Positions 49,805 through 60,100 of a DNA stretch of 64,000 nucleotides are shown piece by piece (the first letter of the stretch is position 1; every line of letters begins with the position of its first letter). The stretch is from Reticulascus tulasneorum. Taxonomy: Eukaryota > Ascomycota > Sordariomycetes > Glomerellales > Reticulascaceae. The position numbers and the translations under genes are program-made. The stretch covers positions 2,790,001 through 2,854,000 of the forward strand of contig LSAX01000005.1 of assembly GCA_001557505.1 (NCBI GenBank), read 5' to 3'. Under the pieces are notes generated by a model. That model saw nothing but the letters and a program-made list of their open reading frames with translations, did not search any database and was not told the origin of the DNA.

Positions 49805-51790
49805 TCACGAGTGCCACTGCTTACGATTCTTGGCTTTGATCTTCTTTCCCACCTTTGGCCTCCGCATCGCTTCCTCCGTAACATCCTCGTCTGTGGTCTG
49901 ATTCTTTTTCACGAACCGCCGTACAAGCTGCCCTGGTTGAATCAAGTCTGGAGAAGCCTTGATTTCCCCACCCCCCATTGGATCCTTTACGGAGCCCACT
50001 ATCCGTCTCGCTTTACTATTCTTTGCCTTCGCTTTACCATTCTTTGCCTCGATATTTTGCCTTACGTGTGCCACCGATTCCGTCCCATTGGTGAAATCAT
50101 CCTGGTTTTCTATTGCTGTTTTGGGGGTAACTGGATCGGCGAGTCGAGACGATTTTGGGGACACGGCGCGTTCTGCTCTCCCTTCTTTCATCTTATCCTG
50201 GGCTCTCTGCAAGATGAGGTTCTTGCTTCCGACGAGTGGCTTGGCGGCTGGCTTGGTGGCTGGCTTTGCTACGTCTTTCTCTTTCATCTTATCCTGGGCT
50301 CTCTTCAAGATGAGGTTCTTGCTTCCGACGAGTGGCTTGGCGGCTGGCTTGGTGGCTGGCTTTGCTACGTCTTTCTCTTTCATCTTATCCTGGGCTCTCT
50401 TCAAGATGAGGTTCTTGCTTCCGACGAGTGGCTTGGCGGCTGGCTTGGTGGCTGGCTTTGCTACGTCTTCCTCTTTCATCTTATCCTGGGCTCTCTTCAA
50501 GAAGAGATTCTTGCCTCCGACGAGTGGCTTGGCGGCTGGCTTGGTGGCTGGCTTTGCTACGTCTTCCTCTTTCATCTTATCCTGGGCTCTCTTCAAAATG
50601 AGGTTCTTACCTCCGACGAGTGGCTTGGCGGCTGGCTTTGCTGCGTCTTCTTCTTTCATTTTGGTGATAGTCATGGTTTTGAGTATTGGCCGACCCGGTT
50701 GTATTTCGTTCCCGCGATTCTTTTTGGGTTGCTTCTTCGTTTTCTCATCTGATGGTTCTTTAAATTTGATCTCCTTCCCCATGGTAGCTGTCTTAGTGAC
50801 TAGCTTGGGCAATTTTGTTCGTTTCCCTTGTTTAACATTCTTACTCTTTTCAGAGTTAGGAACGACTTGCTTTTCTATACCGGCAGCTGTAGAGCTTCCA
50901 CTTGCATTGAGTGTAGTTCTAGGACTATCACGCTCGACTGGTGCTGTGCTAGCCGTGTCTTGTGGTTGGATGTACTCCTGTTCTGGTTGATTCTGAGATT
51001 CCCCTACCATGATGTTCTCCGTCATGTTCAGGACATCTTCCAGTGCGGAGTCTTCTGCATCCGATACTTCTGGTTGATTGGAGGCTTTGTCAATATCCGA
51101 AGTAGTTCGTTCGGTCATGGCTTTCTTTTTTTCTGTCGTCTTTGGACTGCTTGCGTTGAAGCCCAGGCCCGCGAACTGTGCTACTAATGCATCAAGGTCC
51201 GAATCCTCGGAGGCAATGGCGCGTGTATCGTCGCCGCTCTGATCGTCAAGCTCACTAACTTCAGTGCTTTCGTCTGTATAATCGCTGTCAATGTGTTGTT
51301 CCTTTCTGTTCTCATTAAATGTTGGAAATTCGTCGTGAAAATGCCAATTTAGCTTTTCGTATGAAGCGAAGACCACATGTTTGGGTATCATTTGGGCTAT
51401 GAGCAGATAACGTTTAACCATGAATGGATCATGCCACCATTTCGGATTTCTAATTACCCAAGACTTCTTACGCGAAGGATCTTTTAATTGTTTATATCGA
51501 ATCCGTTCTTGGTTGAGATTGTACCATGCCGCCCAGACACGATTCGTTGCTCTGTGAACGGGGAGGTACTCGTCCGCCGGTTGACTGAGGATGTAAGCCA
51601 ACCGTTTCTGTGCCTCATTCATGGATAGCGAATTGACTATGTTTACAATATTGATGTCTTCTTGATCAAGAAGCCTCTTAGACTGCCAAATTGATATGAG
51701 ATCAGCACAGTGAGAATCTGATGGGTCTTCCCACCGCGGTGCGTTCCATTCAAGTTCAGACGAAGGAAGTTCCCCTCGAAAGCTCGGCAT
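49805..51790 (-). CDS. Probable nuclear protein with H1-like Lys/Ala/Pro repeats, 661 aa
   Basis: A single-exon frame of 661 residues. The N-terminal 150 residues look folded and aromatic (GELPSSELEWNAPRWEDP, RVWAAWYNLNQERIRYKQLK, NPKWWHDPFMVKRYLLIAQM). A long acidic, Ser/Thr-rich disordered region follows to about 330. The C-terminal third holds four full and one shortened copy of a 32-residue unit (KMKEEDVAKPATKPAAKP then LVGGKNLFLKRAQD), encoded by a 96-bp DNA repeat. The AKPATKPAAKP part resembles histone H1 tails. Clusters of Lys/Arg (SDEKTKKQPKKNRGNE) suggest nuclear localisation and nucleic-acid binding, which is inferred. Large plus-strand frames over the same DNA are products of the repeat. 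Confidence 0.8.
   Translation of the reverse strand: MPSFRGELPSSELEWNAPRWEDPSDSHCADLISIWQSKRLLDQEDINIVNIVNSLSMNEAQKRLAYILSQPADEYLPVHRATNRVWAAWYNLNQERIRYKQLKDPSRKKSWVIRNPKWWHDPFMVKRYLLIAQMIPKHVVFASYEKLNWHFHDEFPTFNENRKEQHIDSDYTDESTEVSELDDQSGDDTRAIASEDSDLDALVAQFAGLGFNASSPKTTEKKKAMTERTTSDIDKASNQPEVSDAEDSALEDVLNMTENIMVGESQNQPEQEYIQPQDTASTAPVERDSPRTTLNASGSSTAAGIEKQVVPNSEKSKNVKQGKRTKLPKLVTKTATMGKEIKFKEPSDEKTKKQPKKNRGNEIQPGRPILKTMTITKMKEEDAAKPAAKPLVGGKNLILKRAQDKMKEEDVAKPATKPAAKPLVGGKNLFLKRAQDKMKEEDVAKPATKPAAKPLVGSKNLILKRAQDKMKEKDVAKPATKPAAKPLVGSKNLILKRAQDKMKEKDVAKPATKPAAKPLVGSKNLILQRAQDKMKEGRAERAVSPKSSRLADPVTPKTAIENQDDFTNGTESVAHVRQNIEAKNGKAKAKNSKARRIVGSVKDPMGGGEIKASPDLIQPGQLVRRFVKKNQTTDEDVTEEAMRRPKVGKKIKAKNRKQWHS
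50189..50680 (-). repeat. 96-bp in-frame tandem repeat
   Basis: CATCTTATCCTGGGCTCT recurs at 50189, 50285, 50381, 50477 and 50573, exactly 96 bp apart. A sixth, shortened unit begins near 50657. Copies are nearly identical, so copy number is probably variable. Confidence 0.92.
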
Positions 51791-52203
51791 TTTGATGAAA
51801 TTTCAGCGAGGAGGTAGGCTAGTTGTGAGTGAATCGCAATACCGATTGGGAGTATGTTGTAGTTAGTAGCGTGGCCGTAGGGAAGGGATTTATATAAGGA
51901 AAGTTAAGCGCCGTGACTCGGAGGAATACGAATCTGAATTAAATATGAATAATTAAAATAGAAATTGAATTTACGTGATACTTAGTTTAAAAATTGAAAA
52001 TATCATTGATGCTTATTGTACTCCTTACTTCTCTTTAGGAGGGAAGAGGACGCGAGAGAGTATGTGAGTTTATGTATAAAGCCTGACAGTAAAGTAGCTA
52101 GTTTTACGGCCTTCTGATCTATGCTTAGGTTACACTAAACTAAAAAAGCCTGGTAGATCAACATATACAGCCCTACTACAATTTAACACCAAGAACAACC
52201 ACA
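51791..52203. promoter_or_regulatory. Divergent promoter, 49805 gene and MADS-like gene
   Basis: AT-rich shared upstream region. TTTATATAAGG near 51890 could be the TATA element of the minus-strand gene, and CACAATGG at 52201-52207 is a good start context for the plus-strand gene. Confidence 0.45.
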
Positions 52204-52828
52204 ATGGATGTGTTGTGCCGACCGTAAGAGCACTCACTCCCCTCTAGTGCTCAGCAGTATGATCTCTAACCGGGTGCTCAGCTGCTTCGATATCTTCCTA
52301 CCCCTCATGGGCAAGACACAGGCCGGGATAATGGCAGCTCACCCCACATGCGATGCCTTCGGGGAACTCAACAAGGATAAGCCACATTCTGACACTATGG
52401 TAATGTCGAGTAAAATCCAAACCGGGGATCTAGACGTCCAACCCCCATACAGTGCCTTTGGGGGATACAACAAGCCTGCTCCATCACAATTCAAACCTGT
52501 GCTGCGGGGAAAGGCACGAAAACGTGCAATGGGCAAATTCTACAAGCGCCGACGGACATTCATCAAGAATGCCCATCAGCTCCACCAAGACTGTGATGCG
52601 AGCGTGTATGTCGCTATATTGAAAGAAGGCCATTTTTTCAGCTACTCGTCTACTGCAGACGACAAATGGCGGCCGAACGGCTCCAGACTAGTACGTGAAA
52701 CCCTGATATTTTCAACGTATCTAACTTTGAGGCAGATGGAGCAATACAACGCGCCAAAACTATTTACACCGCTCAACTTCGAGAAGGATGTGACTGATAT
52801 GGAAAGCAAGGGGATGACCGTAGCCTAG
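52204..52828 (+). CDS. MADS-box-like protein (3 exons)
   Basis: Exons 52204-52223, 52282-52690 and 52736-52828 join in phase (introns of 58 and 45 nt; the first has a TCTAACC branch point), giving 173 residues. The start at 52204 has a CACAATGG context. Residues about 85-140 read KARKRAMGKFYKRRRTFIKN, then AHQLHQDCDASVYVAI and the final GHFFSYSST. This follows the MADS order of basic K-R-x-x-T-F-x-K-x-A-x-[EQ]-L, then C-x-A-x-V-x-V and a Y-S strand. It is shorter and more divergent than canonical SRF/MEF2 domains. The N-terminus has an internal duplication, HPTCDAFGELNKDKP and QPPYSAFGGYNKPAP. DNA binding is likely but inferred. Confidence 0.7.
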
Positions 52829-52829
52829 T

Positions 52830-53324
52830 TCAAGTTGCAATGCCAAAATCATCTCCCCGCTTTCTTTTAACGTGATTTATATCCCCTTCCAATGTCGTAG
52901 GCATGTGATCTGGTTCGTTACGCGCAGTACTATTCGAATACAGTCCAGAGTTTTGCTCTATTGCGTGGTTAGTGTGGAACGGTAGTGGCAAGGGAACGGG
53001 GGATTGCCAACTTTCAAAGGCTTGGGAATTGCCACGTTTCGCCTCCATAGCTTCTACACGGGGTCTCAATTCCGTTAGCTCCTTATAGAAGTCAACCAAC
53101 ATATCGTTCGACTTCCTTAGAAGAGCTGCGTTTCTGTTCGAATTGGCTTGGATTAAAATCAGGTGCTCTTTAACCATCTGCATTGTCGTAGCGCATGTTT
53201 GGCAGGGATGATGCTGCTGCTCCATTGCTTGATCGAGAATGAGAGGGCTAAGAGGCCGGTAATCATGATTGGCACTGGAGCCAGGCGAGTCCATAAGGGA
53301 CGGTGGTGGGGATACTGGTGTCAT
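52830..53324 (-). CDS. Unknown 164-aa protein with a coiled-coil centre
   Basis: A frame of 164 residues converging on the MADS-like gene with one base between the stops. The N-terminus is Pro/Ser-rich. The middle contains a helical segment with Cys-x2-Cys before it (HPCQTCATTMQMVKEHLILI and LLRKSNDMLVDFYKELTELR) that could form a coiled coil. The end has a basic HVKRKRGDD nuclear-localisation-like patch. The layout suggests a small nuclear protein. No family recognised. Confidence 0.55.
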   Translation of the reverse strand: MTPVSPPPSLMDSPGSSANHDYRPLSPLILDQAMEQQHHPCQTCATTMQMVKEHLILIQANSNRNAALLRKSNDMLVDFYKELTELRPRVEAMEAKRGNSQAFESWQSPVPLPLPFHTNHAIEQNSGLYSNSTARNEPDHMPTTLEGDINHVKRKRGDDFGIAT

Positions 53325-53509
53325 AGCAGGGAGGGCAGTGTAGTTACTGTCGGCTTGAGCAAGACATAGATGTTTGATTCACATGAAGGAACGAATATTT
53401 ATAGGCAAAACACATCACATTAAATCCCTATCTTCTGCTCCTCCGGTTATAGATCTATTTGCGCCGAACTCAAAGGAAATTTAGAGAACCAACTAAGCGA
53501 CATGAGTGA

Positions 53510-54423
53510 TTATCCCTCCGTGGTACATGGAACTCGTACCGTTTGCATGACTGTCAGCGTGGAGACGAGGACTACAGCGGTAGTGGAGATAAGCGATGAC
53601 GTGACTTTTGGTGCCGTGCTATCAAATACGGAGTCATCCTGATCCTTGCTGCGAGCTAGCTCTGTAGCAGTCGGGGTAACTGTGGGGCTAGCGGACGGGA
53701 CTTTTGCGGTGCTGGCATCCACCCCTGCTGGTGGAGTGGAGATGCTAGTGATCGCGGTCTGGGTCAGAGTTGAGCTGGTGGCAAGGGCAGCAACATCCGC
53801 ATTTGATGCAGTCTCAAGCAGGCTTGTAGTAGTACTTGTAAACAGGAACCGTTGTGTCTCGACAATGGTGCTTGAGGATCTCGTCACAGTGGTAAGCGTC
53901 GTGCGTGTAAGCACCGATTCCACAACACATGCAACTTGGCCCACATTCTGCATTGGGATAGACGGATCTGCCAACCCGCCAGAGATAACCGCGTGAGCAC
54001 ATGTTGGTGATTGCCCTGCACACTGCCTGCATGTTCGTTAGCCTGATTCACCTTAGTTTTCATCATTAACGCTGGCGGCCGACCATGTAATCCGAGCGGG
54101 GCCATTTGGTACCCCTGGAGGCACCATGAAGCTGGTTATTTTTTGCCCAAGGCAAGAAGTAGAGTTGAAGGTGAAGCGAATGGGAAGAAAATTATCATCC
54201 TTAAAATTAACACTTGCTTCACACCGTCGATCCAAGGGATCATCGATGCTGAGACAGTTAGTAGCTGGCGAGAGTAGGTAAGAACCGCTACTTACCTTGC
54301 GGAAATGACAGATTCTCCGGCGTTAATGAGTACGGGTGGATTTAAAGTGCATATGGAGGGAGGATCGTGGATGGCTGCAGCCAACCCTTGTAGAAAAGCT
54401 GATAAGAATACGATTAACTTCAT
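53510..54423 (-). CDS. Secreted Ser/Thr-rich protein (3 exons)
   Basis: Exons 54423-54296, 54248-54084 and 54026-53510 join in phase, giving 269 residues. Intron 1 (47 nt) has GTAAGT, CTAAC and CTCAG. Intron 2 (57 nt) uses a weak GTCGGC donor, chosen because it restores ITWQCAGQSPTCAHAVISGG. The N-terminus is a good signal peptide (MKLIVFLSAFLQGLAAA). A beta-rich domain follows with paired cysteines (SICTLNPP, RRCEASVNF, FNSTSCLGQKITSFMVPPG). The second half is a Ser/Thr/Ala-rich stalk, probably O-glycosylated. The C-terminus lacks an obvious GPI-anchor hydrophobic tail, although VLVSTLTVMQTV is weakly hydrophobic. Likely secreted or wall-associated. Confidence 0.75.
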
Positions 54424-54795
54424 GGTAAAGGTGTGATGCCACAGTTGGAGGACTGATGGAGCAATGGAACTTGGATGACGGCGGCTGGGATGCAGTTTAT
54501 GTACTCGAGTCACACGCTAATAGACGCTGAAGGCACCTGAAGGTGCATAATTAAGTTTAAGGAAACTTATCCTAAATTAAGAGTTTTTAAATCGCAGGGC
54601 AGCAGCCCCCGGACGGCGTTACGCCAGCATCTGAACCCATACAGTCTTTTAATTCTTTGCCTATATATTCCGACAACATGACCTGGATCCCAATTTTGGA
54701 GTTCAGAGAGCATCAAGAAAAAAAAAGAATCATTTGTACTTCCTCATATTCATTCCCAAGTCATTTTTACCCTACATTAGCGTCTAGCATCATCA
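54424..54795. promoter_or_regulatory. Divergent promoter region
   Basis: Between the secreted-protein gene (minus) and the gene at 54796 (plus). Contains a small inverted repeat GCACCT-GA-AGGTGC near 54533-54546. Confidence 0.4.
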
Positions 54796-55394
54796 ATGAC
54801 CATGGAGCACACTTCCACAGACTGGGCGAGCTACATTACTGCGGACGAAATATCTCTGCTATCCACCCAGCCCGAGTATTATTCAATGTGCAATCCATAC
54901 GGCTCATCTGAGTCCGAACTTCCTGATCATTTCTCGATTCCGGGCATCTTCGACCTTCCAGAGTTAGAACCGGACCTTGACTTTGGCCTGTTCAATTCGC
55001 TTCAAGACGAACCAGAGGCTGACAAGACACCAATCACTAATGAGGAGCTTAAAAAGTGAATGATCTGAGTTTGGATTCCAACTTGTTACCCTGCTAACGC
55101 TAGGACAGACGCTTGAACAATTTTGCCAGTCGATTGGACGCTGTCGAAGAAACTCTGTCCAAGACGGCCAAGGAACTTGAAATAACTCTCCAGGTGGTGC
55201 AGAAATGCCTCCTTGGGTTAGCTGGTTCGAGTTCACAGTGCAATGATGACGTCGACCAAATGAAGAAATGCCTGGGAGAGTTGACGAAGGGAATCGTTGA
55301 GCATATCTTTGGAGACGATACGGAGATGAGAAATGTTAGCCAGTCGGAGGTTGTTGCCCCCGCAGGGATTCGCTTTCATGTGACGGAACATTAA
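54796..55394 (+). CDS. Unknown acidic protein with a C-terminal helix (2 exons)
   Basis: Exons 54796-55055 and 55109-55394 join in phase across a 53-nt intron with a GCTAACG branch point, giving 181 residues. The N-terminal half is acidic and aromatic (TSTDWASYITADEISLLSTQ, then FDLPELEPDLDFGLFNSLQD), like an activation domain. The C-terminal half is a heptad-like helix (LNNFASRLDAVEETLSKTAK, LEITLQVVQKCLLGLAGSSS) that could dimerise. No basic DNA-binding region is present. It could be a transcriptional co-regulator, which is inferred. Confidence 0.6.
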
Positions 55395-55574
55395 TGCGAG
55401 CAACCAGGAGCAGGTGGGGTAAATGTATTAGTAATTTTTCCAGGGTGTCGCAAGAAGTTTTAAAATTTAAACTAAGCGGTGTAACTTAATGCTGAGCGCT
55501 TAACCATTTTCGGTATATAACCATGATGCCCTGTACATCCAGACTTGAAACCCCACAATCCCGTTTTCAGTAAG

Positions 55575-56048
55575 ATGATCGATAAACCGCTCCCCCCACG
55601 TCCTCTTTATGACAAGGGTAAAGAGACAAAATGGCAAGCCAAAAGCCAGCCCCCCAAGCAATTAGCACAAAGGCAGTTCATCACCGAGAAATCGCCAACG
55701 GCTAGAAGGAAGAAAGATGATCTATTCAAAATAGTAGCCGCTCTGCGAATGGAGAACGACGACTTGAGAGAGGAGATAGATCGCCTAAAAACCAAACTTG
55801 CGCTGTCGCTCAAGGAGCACGAGCATGACCAAGAGCAAATAGAAGAACAGGATCGTCAAGTAGCGGAAATCGCCTGCACGATCCGAGAAGCATTTACGGA
55901 GTATAAAGAATCGTTGCAGCAATTGCGACAGCGACATAACTCACAACACTCCGCCTCTACAATTGATAATGGAAGTGAGATCATCCAGATCCACAGCGCG
56001 TTTAGCGACACCAGCAGCAACAGCAGCTACAGTGAATACTCTACGTAA
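55575..56048 (+). CDS. Small coiled-coil protein, 157 aa
   Basis: A single-exon frame open from 55545. The Met at 55575 (MIDKPLPPRPLYDKGKE) is preferred as start. A basic N-terminal part (SPTARRKKDDLFKIVAALRM) is followed by a long coiled coil with Leu/Ile heptads (NDDLREEIDRLKTKLALSLK, then the Glu-rich EHEHDQEQIEEQDRQVAEIA) and a Ser/Asn-rich tail. The basic patch directly before the heptads recalls bZIP architecture but lacks the N-x7-R signature. Function unknown. Confidence 0.65.
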   Translation: MIDKPLPPRPLYDKGKETKWQAKSQPPKQLAQRQFITEKSPTARRKKDDLFKIVAALRMENDDLREEIDRLKTKLALSLKEHEHDQEQIEEQDRQVAEIACTIREAFTEYKESLQQLRQRHNSQHSASTIDNGSEIIQIHSAFSDTSSNSSYSEYST

Positions 56049-56286
56049 CCGCCCAGCAGATCCTTCTTAATTTTATTCTTAGTTTAATTTGTATTTGTCC
56101 TGATCTTGTTTTAAATGTTTCTTTACATGGGTCCGCGTTAGGCGTCTGGCGCTTACAGGAGCCGGTATTTTAACGCATCTCCTCGCCCCAATTCTTGTCC
56201 ACCCACTTAGAGTCAAACTATCCGGGCTGGAAACAACAATTAGAAGCAAAACTTGAAGTACCAAAGAATTCCCAGCACACTATACC

Positions 56287-56544
56287 ATGGCATTAGGCAA
56301 GCTTACACTGGTGCTGGCTGGTGCCTACGCTATTAGCAAACTGTAGGACTCTGGTCCTGTTCATTGCATTTCCACTAACTCTGCTAGGCTTGGAAACCCC
56401 TCAACTCTGCCCACTAGAAGTCGGGAGACAAATGAAGGAGAAGGCTTTAGGCGATCCCGATATCATAGGGACGATGGGCTCTCCTCGTCGCACGAGTCTA
56501 GATCTCGGCGCAGACAGTCCCGCAGCTATGATTCTCGGCGATGA
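56287..56544 (+). CDS. 70-aa protein: hydrophobic N-terminus and Arg/Ser tail (2 exons)
   Basis: Exons 56287-56342 and 56388-56544 join in phase across a 45-nt intron (GTAGGA, CACTAAC branch, GCTAG), giving 70 residues. The N-terminal 19 residues (MALGKLTLVLAGAYAISKL) form one hydrophobic segment. The rest is Arg/Ser-rich and hydrophilic (RRSRYHRDDGLSSSHESRSR, then RRQSRSYDSRR). The context ACCATGG is favourable. Neither exon is recognisable alone, but the splice gives a clean, compositionally coherent protein. It may be a small single-span membrane or organellar protein. Confidence 0.55.
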
Positions 56545-57115
56545 TAAGCAAAGTAAGCGAGAGTCTAAGAATCTTGCCTGTAAATTATAGCTAATATTGA
56601 CAACAGAGAGTTTGATGCGTCCGGAAATGATGTTAAACGAGGATAGATATGATAGTGTGTAAGGAAGAGAAGTAGTAAGGCGCTAGATAGCATAACGTAT
56701 TCGCCTTAAATCAGACAAGTAAACGGAATTCTATGTGTCAAGTCTTGTTCCCATGTGAAGCACCTGTCTAGAAAAGGACGACTAGTAAATGGAAGATGAA
56801 TCCCATACTGTCCGAGCCTACTGATACTAATAGTAGTTCTGGTTACTTTTAGACTCTATTATGGCGGTGTTAAAGAATGTAATCAAGATTCACTTATTGA
56901 AAGAAGAGGTGTCAGTAACCGCCGACGTCCGAGAGCAGGGTCACCCTTTATTTGTAGTCTATTTAGCCTTCTAGTGCTAGTTTCACATAAACCACAGTAT
57001 TACTATTATAGTAGATAGTTTCTTGTTAGTTTATCTAATATAGAAAGTTGATATGACTGTAATGAAATCGATCCGGAAGAACATATGATTCAGAGTAGAT
57101 CCTCGAAATCGCCTG
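56545..57115. other. AT-rich intergenic region
   Basis: No frame of note. Contains the 3' UTRs of the converging genes at 56287 and 57116. Confidence 0.5.
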
Positions 57116-60100
57116 CTAGGGAGTACGAGGTTCCGCATCAGTTGAAGGGAGTCTGCTCGGGAAAAAAAGGTTTGACACGTTCCTTTCAGCATCAGTTAAT
57201 GAAAAGAACTGAGTGGAACTACCGCTAAAATCCAATGCCAAAGATGGGTCGCGACTGTTCCGCCGCATTGAGAGCGTCCTCGTTATTTTCCCCTGTAAAC
57301 GTGGATTATCGAGTGCGTATTTTATCGGAGTCTTTTTGACCTTTGCCAAAGATGGGTCGCGACTGTTCCGCCGCATTGAGAGCGTCCTCGTTATTTTCCT
57401 CTGTAAACGTGGATTATCGAGTGCGTATTCTATCGGAGTCCTTTTGACCTTCACCTTTTTCCGAGGCACCTGGTAGGCCTTTTTAGGTCTTATTTCTACT
57501 TCTTCATTGGATGGGAGTCTCATTTCTCCGTCAAATGAGAGGTTCGGTTCCTCCATTTCTTCGTCAAGTGAGAGGTTCGGTTCCTCCATTTCTTCGTCAA
57601 GTGAGAGGCTCGTTTCCTCTCTTTCTTCGTCGAGTGGGAGGCTCAGTTCCTCTATTTCTTCATCAGATGGGAGTCCGAGTTCCTCATAGGCTACGCGCTT
57701 AAGCTTCGATTGAAAGGGATCTTGGGTCTGTGGTGCTTGCATGGCCGAAGGGAGAGTCATTAGGAACTCTTCTACTTCAGATGATAACTGAATGCTGAAT
57801 GAAGACGTGTAATTTTGTGATATTTCTTGGTGGGAGCCTGGAGGGTTCATCGAAGGTAATGTCTGCATTGGGTCTTCGGCCCGTCTTTCTGTTGGCCGTG
57901 TTCCCGCCTCTATCGTATATCGTTTTTGTGAGTTCACATCAGATCGGGGTGATCCCGGAAGTGGTAGCTCCGTAGCTACGCCAAGAAAATCCGTGGTAGG
58001 TTCGGTTCTCAGTATAGGAGATAGTGTGGTATTCGTCCGAGATACTGGGTCAGAAGTAATTGTAAGCTGGAATGGTAGATTAGTACCGTTGCTACCTATC
58101 GGTGTTGCTGTTTGACTCCTCATTGAATTGAGCGTCTGTAAGCTTTGAACAGATCGAGGTGACCCTGGCAGTGGTAGCTCTGTATCTAGGTTGAGATACT
58201 TAGTGGTATATTGGGTTGGCATCATAGGAGATAGTATGGTAATCGCCTGAGATGTTGGCTCTGAGGTGATTGTAGGTTGAAGTGGTAAATTAATACCTAT
58301 AGACCTGCTAGCTGCCTGAGTTATTGCTGGACTCTCAAGTTGGGTAAGAACTTGTAAACTTTGAACAGATCGAGGTGAGTCTTGTAGTGGTGGCTCATAA
58401 TCTATGGTATATTGGGTTTGCGGTATAGGAGAGAGTATAGTAATCGCCTGAAATGCTGGCTCTGGGGATATTATAGGTCGAAATGGTGGGTTAATACTTA
58501 AGGAGCTGCTAGCTGCCTGAGTTATTGCTGGACTCTCAAGTTGGGTAAGAACTTGTAAACTTTGAACAGATCGAGGTGAGTCTTGTAATGGTGGCTCATA
58601 ATCCATGGTATATTGGGTCTGTGGTATAAGAGAAAGTGTAGTAATCGTCTGAAATGCTGGCTCTGGTGATATTATAGGTCGAAATGGTGGGTTAACACTT
58701 AAGGAGCTGCTAGCTGCCTGAGTTATTACTGGACTCTCAAATCGGGTGAGAAATTGTAAGCCTTGAACAGATCGCGGTGAACCCTGCAGCGGTGGCTCTA
58801 CATCTATTAGTCGAGAGTTACTGGACCGTAATGTATCGTCAACTATTTGCTGCGATGCCAAACTTCGTTTGCGATGTTTTTGTGGAAGGGCCGGTCCTGT
58901 TTTGCCAACTTTGGTCAACTTCTTCTTCTGTGCCCGAGACCGTGAATGGATCGAATTGTTTTGGAATAAATCTCCCTGTATTCCTTGGAATCCGATCTTT
59001 AACTTTGTCCCTCTTTTTCGATTGAACTTGCGTGGTTCTTTAACATGTGCCACCCCCTGTTCCGGCTGCCCGTTAAGTCCCCGTGGATCTTGTGTGAGTA
59101 AGAGATCGTTCATGGTAATATCTTGTGTAACATGAACGGCTAGGTGGTCCACACGGAAGATGAATTCGCCAAAAAAGCAGCAGACTAGATCTTTTTGTAC
59201 AAACGTAGACTGTAAGAAACTAGATTGGTTTGGTTCCTGGCAAAGACGTGGTAAAAACGAAGTCTTCTGTAGTTCAAGGAATGTGCAAAAGTAGGGTTTC
59301 CCACCGCGCCAATCCCTCAAGAAAAGGGGCTCTTTCTCATTGGAGTTGTCTCTGCTGGAGTCGGGGTCGGGGTCGGGGTCGTTCATACTGAGTTCCAGCG
59401 ATTCAAGTTCATAATTTAGGTAGCCGAGTTTTGAAACATCAGAATAGAATTCTCTAAGTGCTTTGTTATTCACACTAGCTTCGAATGCATTTTCTTCGCT
59501 CCGAACACTTCGACGCGGGGAGTCTTTGGAGAGTACGGCAAATTTCCTCAATCCTCTTAAAAACAACCCTAGATATGAAACTGCAGGAGATGAAGGTATC
59601 CCTGCTGGATGAAACTCTCCATCTTGAACTTCCACCACCGGCTCATGGGAAGGATTCCAGTGGTTCAACAAGGTCTTGTATAGCGTGTTTCTTTGGAGGG
59701 AGACATCGCTGAAAGATGTGTAGTCTGTGATATTTCGGGCTCGAAACGGTGGCGCCGGGCCGACAGGGTCACGAATCGGCTCCGTAAGCAAATGAGTTTT
59801 AAGGATTTTGGCCCCGATGGTGATGTATTTCATGTTCTCAAGGAACGTCTCGATGCTTGGAATAATCACCTCTAGAGATAGTATATTTTGCAGTATATCG
59901 TGGCGATTAGAGGGGTCTGTTACGTGCCGGAAAATGAGTCGGGATTCCATGGCCATGATGATCTCTTTTCGGTCGATCGCGCTGGCCGAGGGGGCTCGGA
60001 ACTGGAGAAACCGGACGGTCTGAATGTCCACAAAGCGCCTAAGTGCGACTCGGCCGCACGTAATCTTATCCCAAATTTTGTACATTCTTACCCAGCACAT

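Noticed and set aside
49742..50990. Two long plus-strand frames (about 340 codons) opposite the 49805-51790 gene
   Set aside because: They are produced by the 96-bp repeat being a multiple of three. The minus frame extends beyond the repeat with varied, protein-like sequence.
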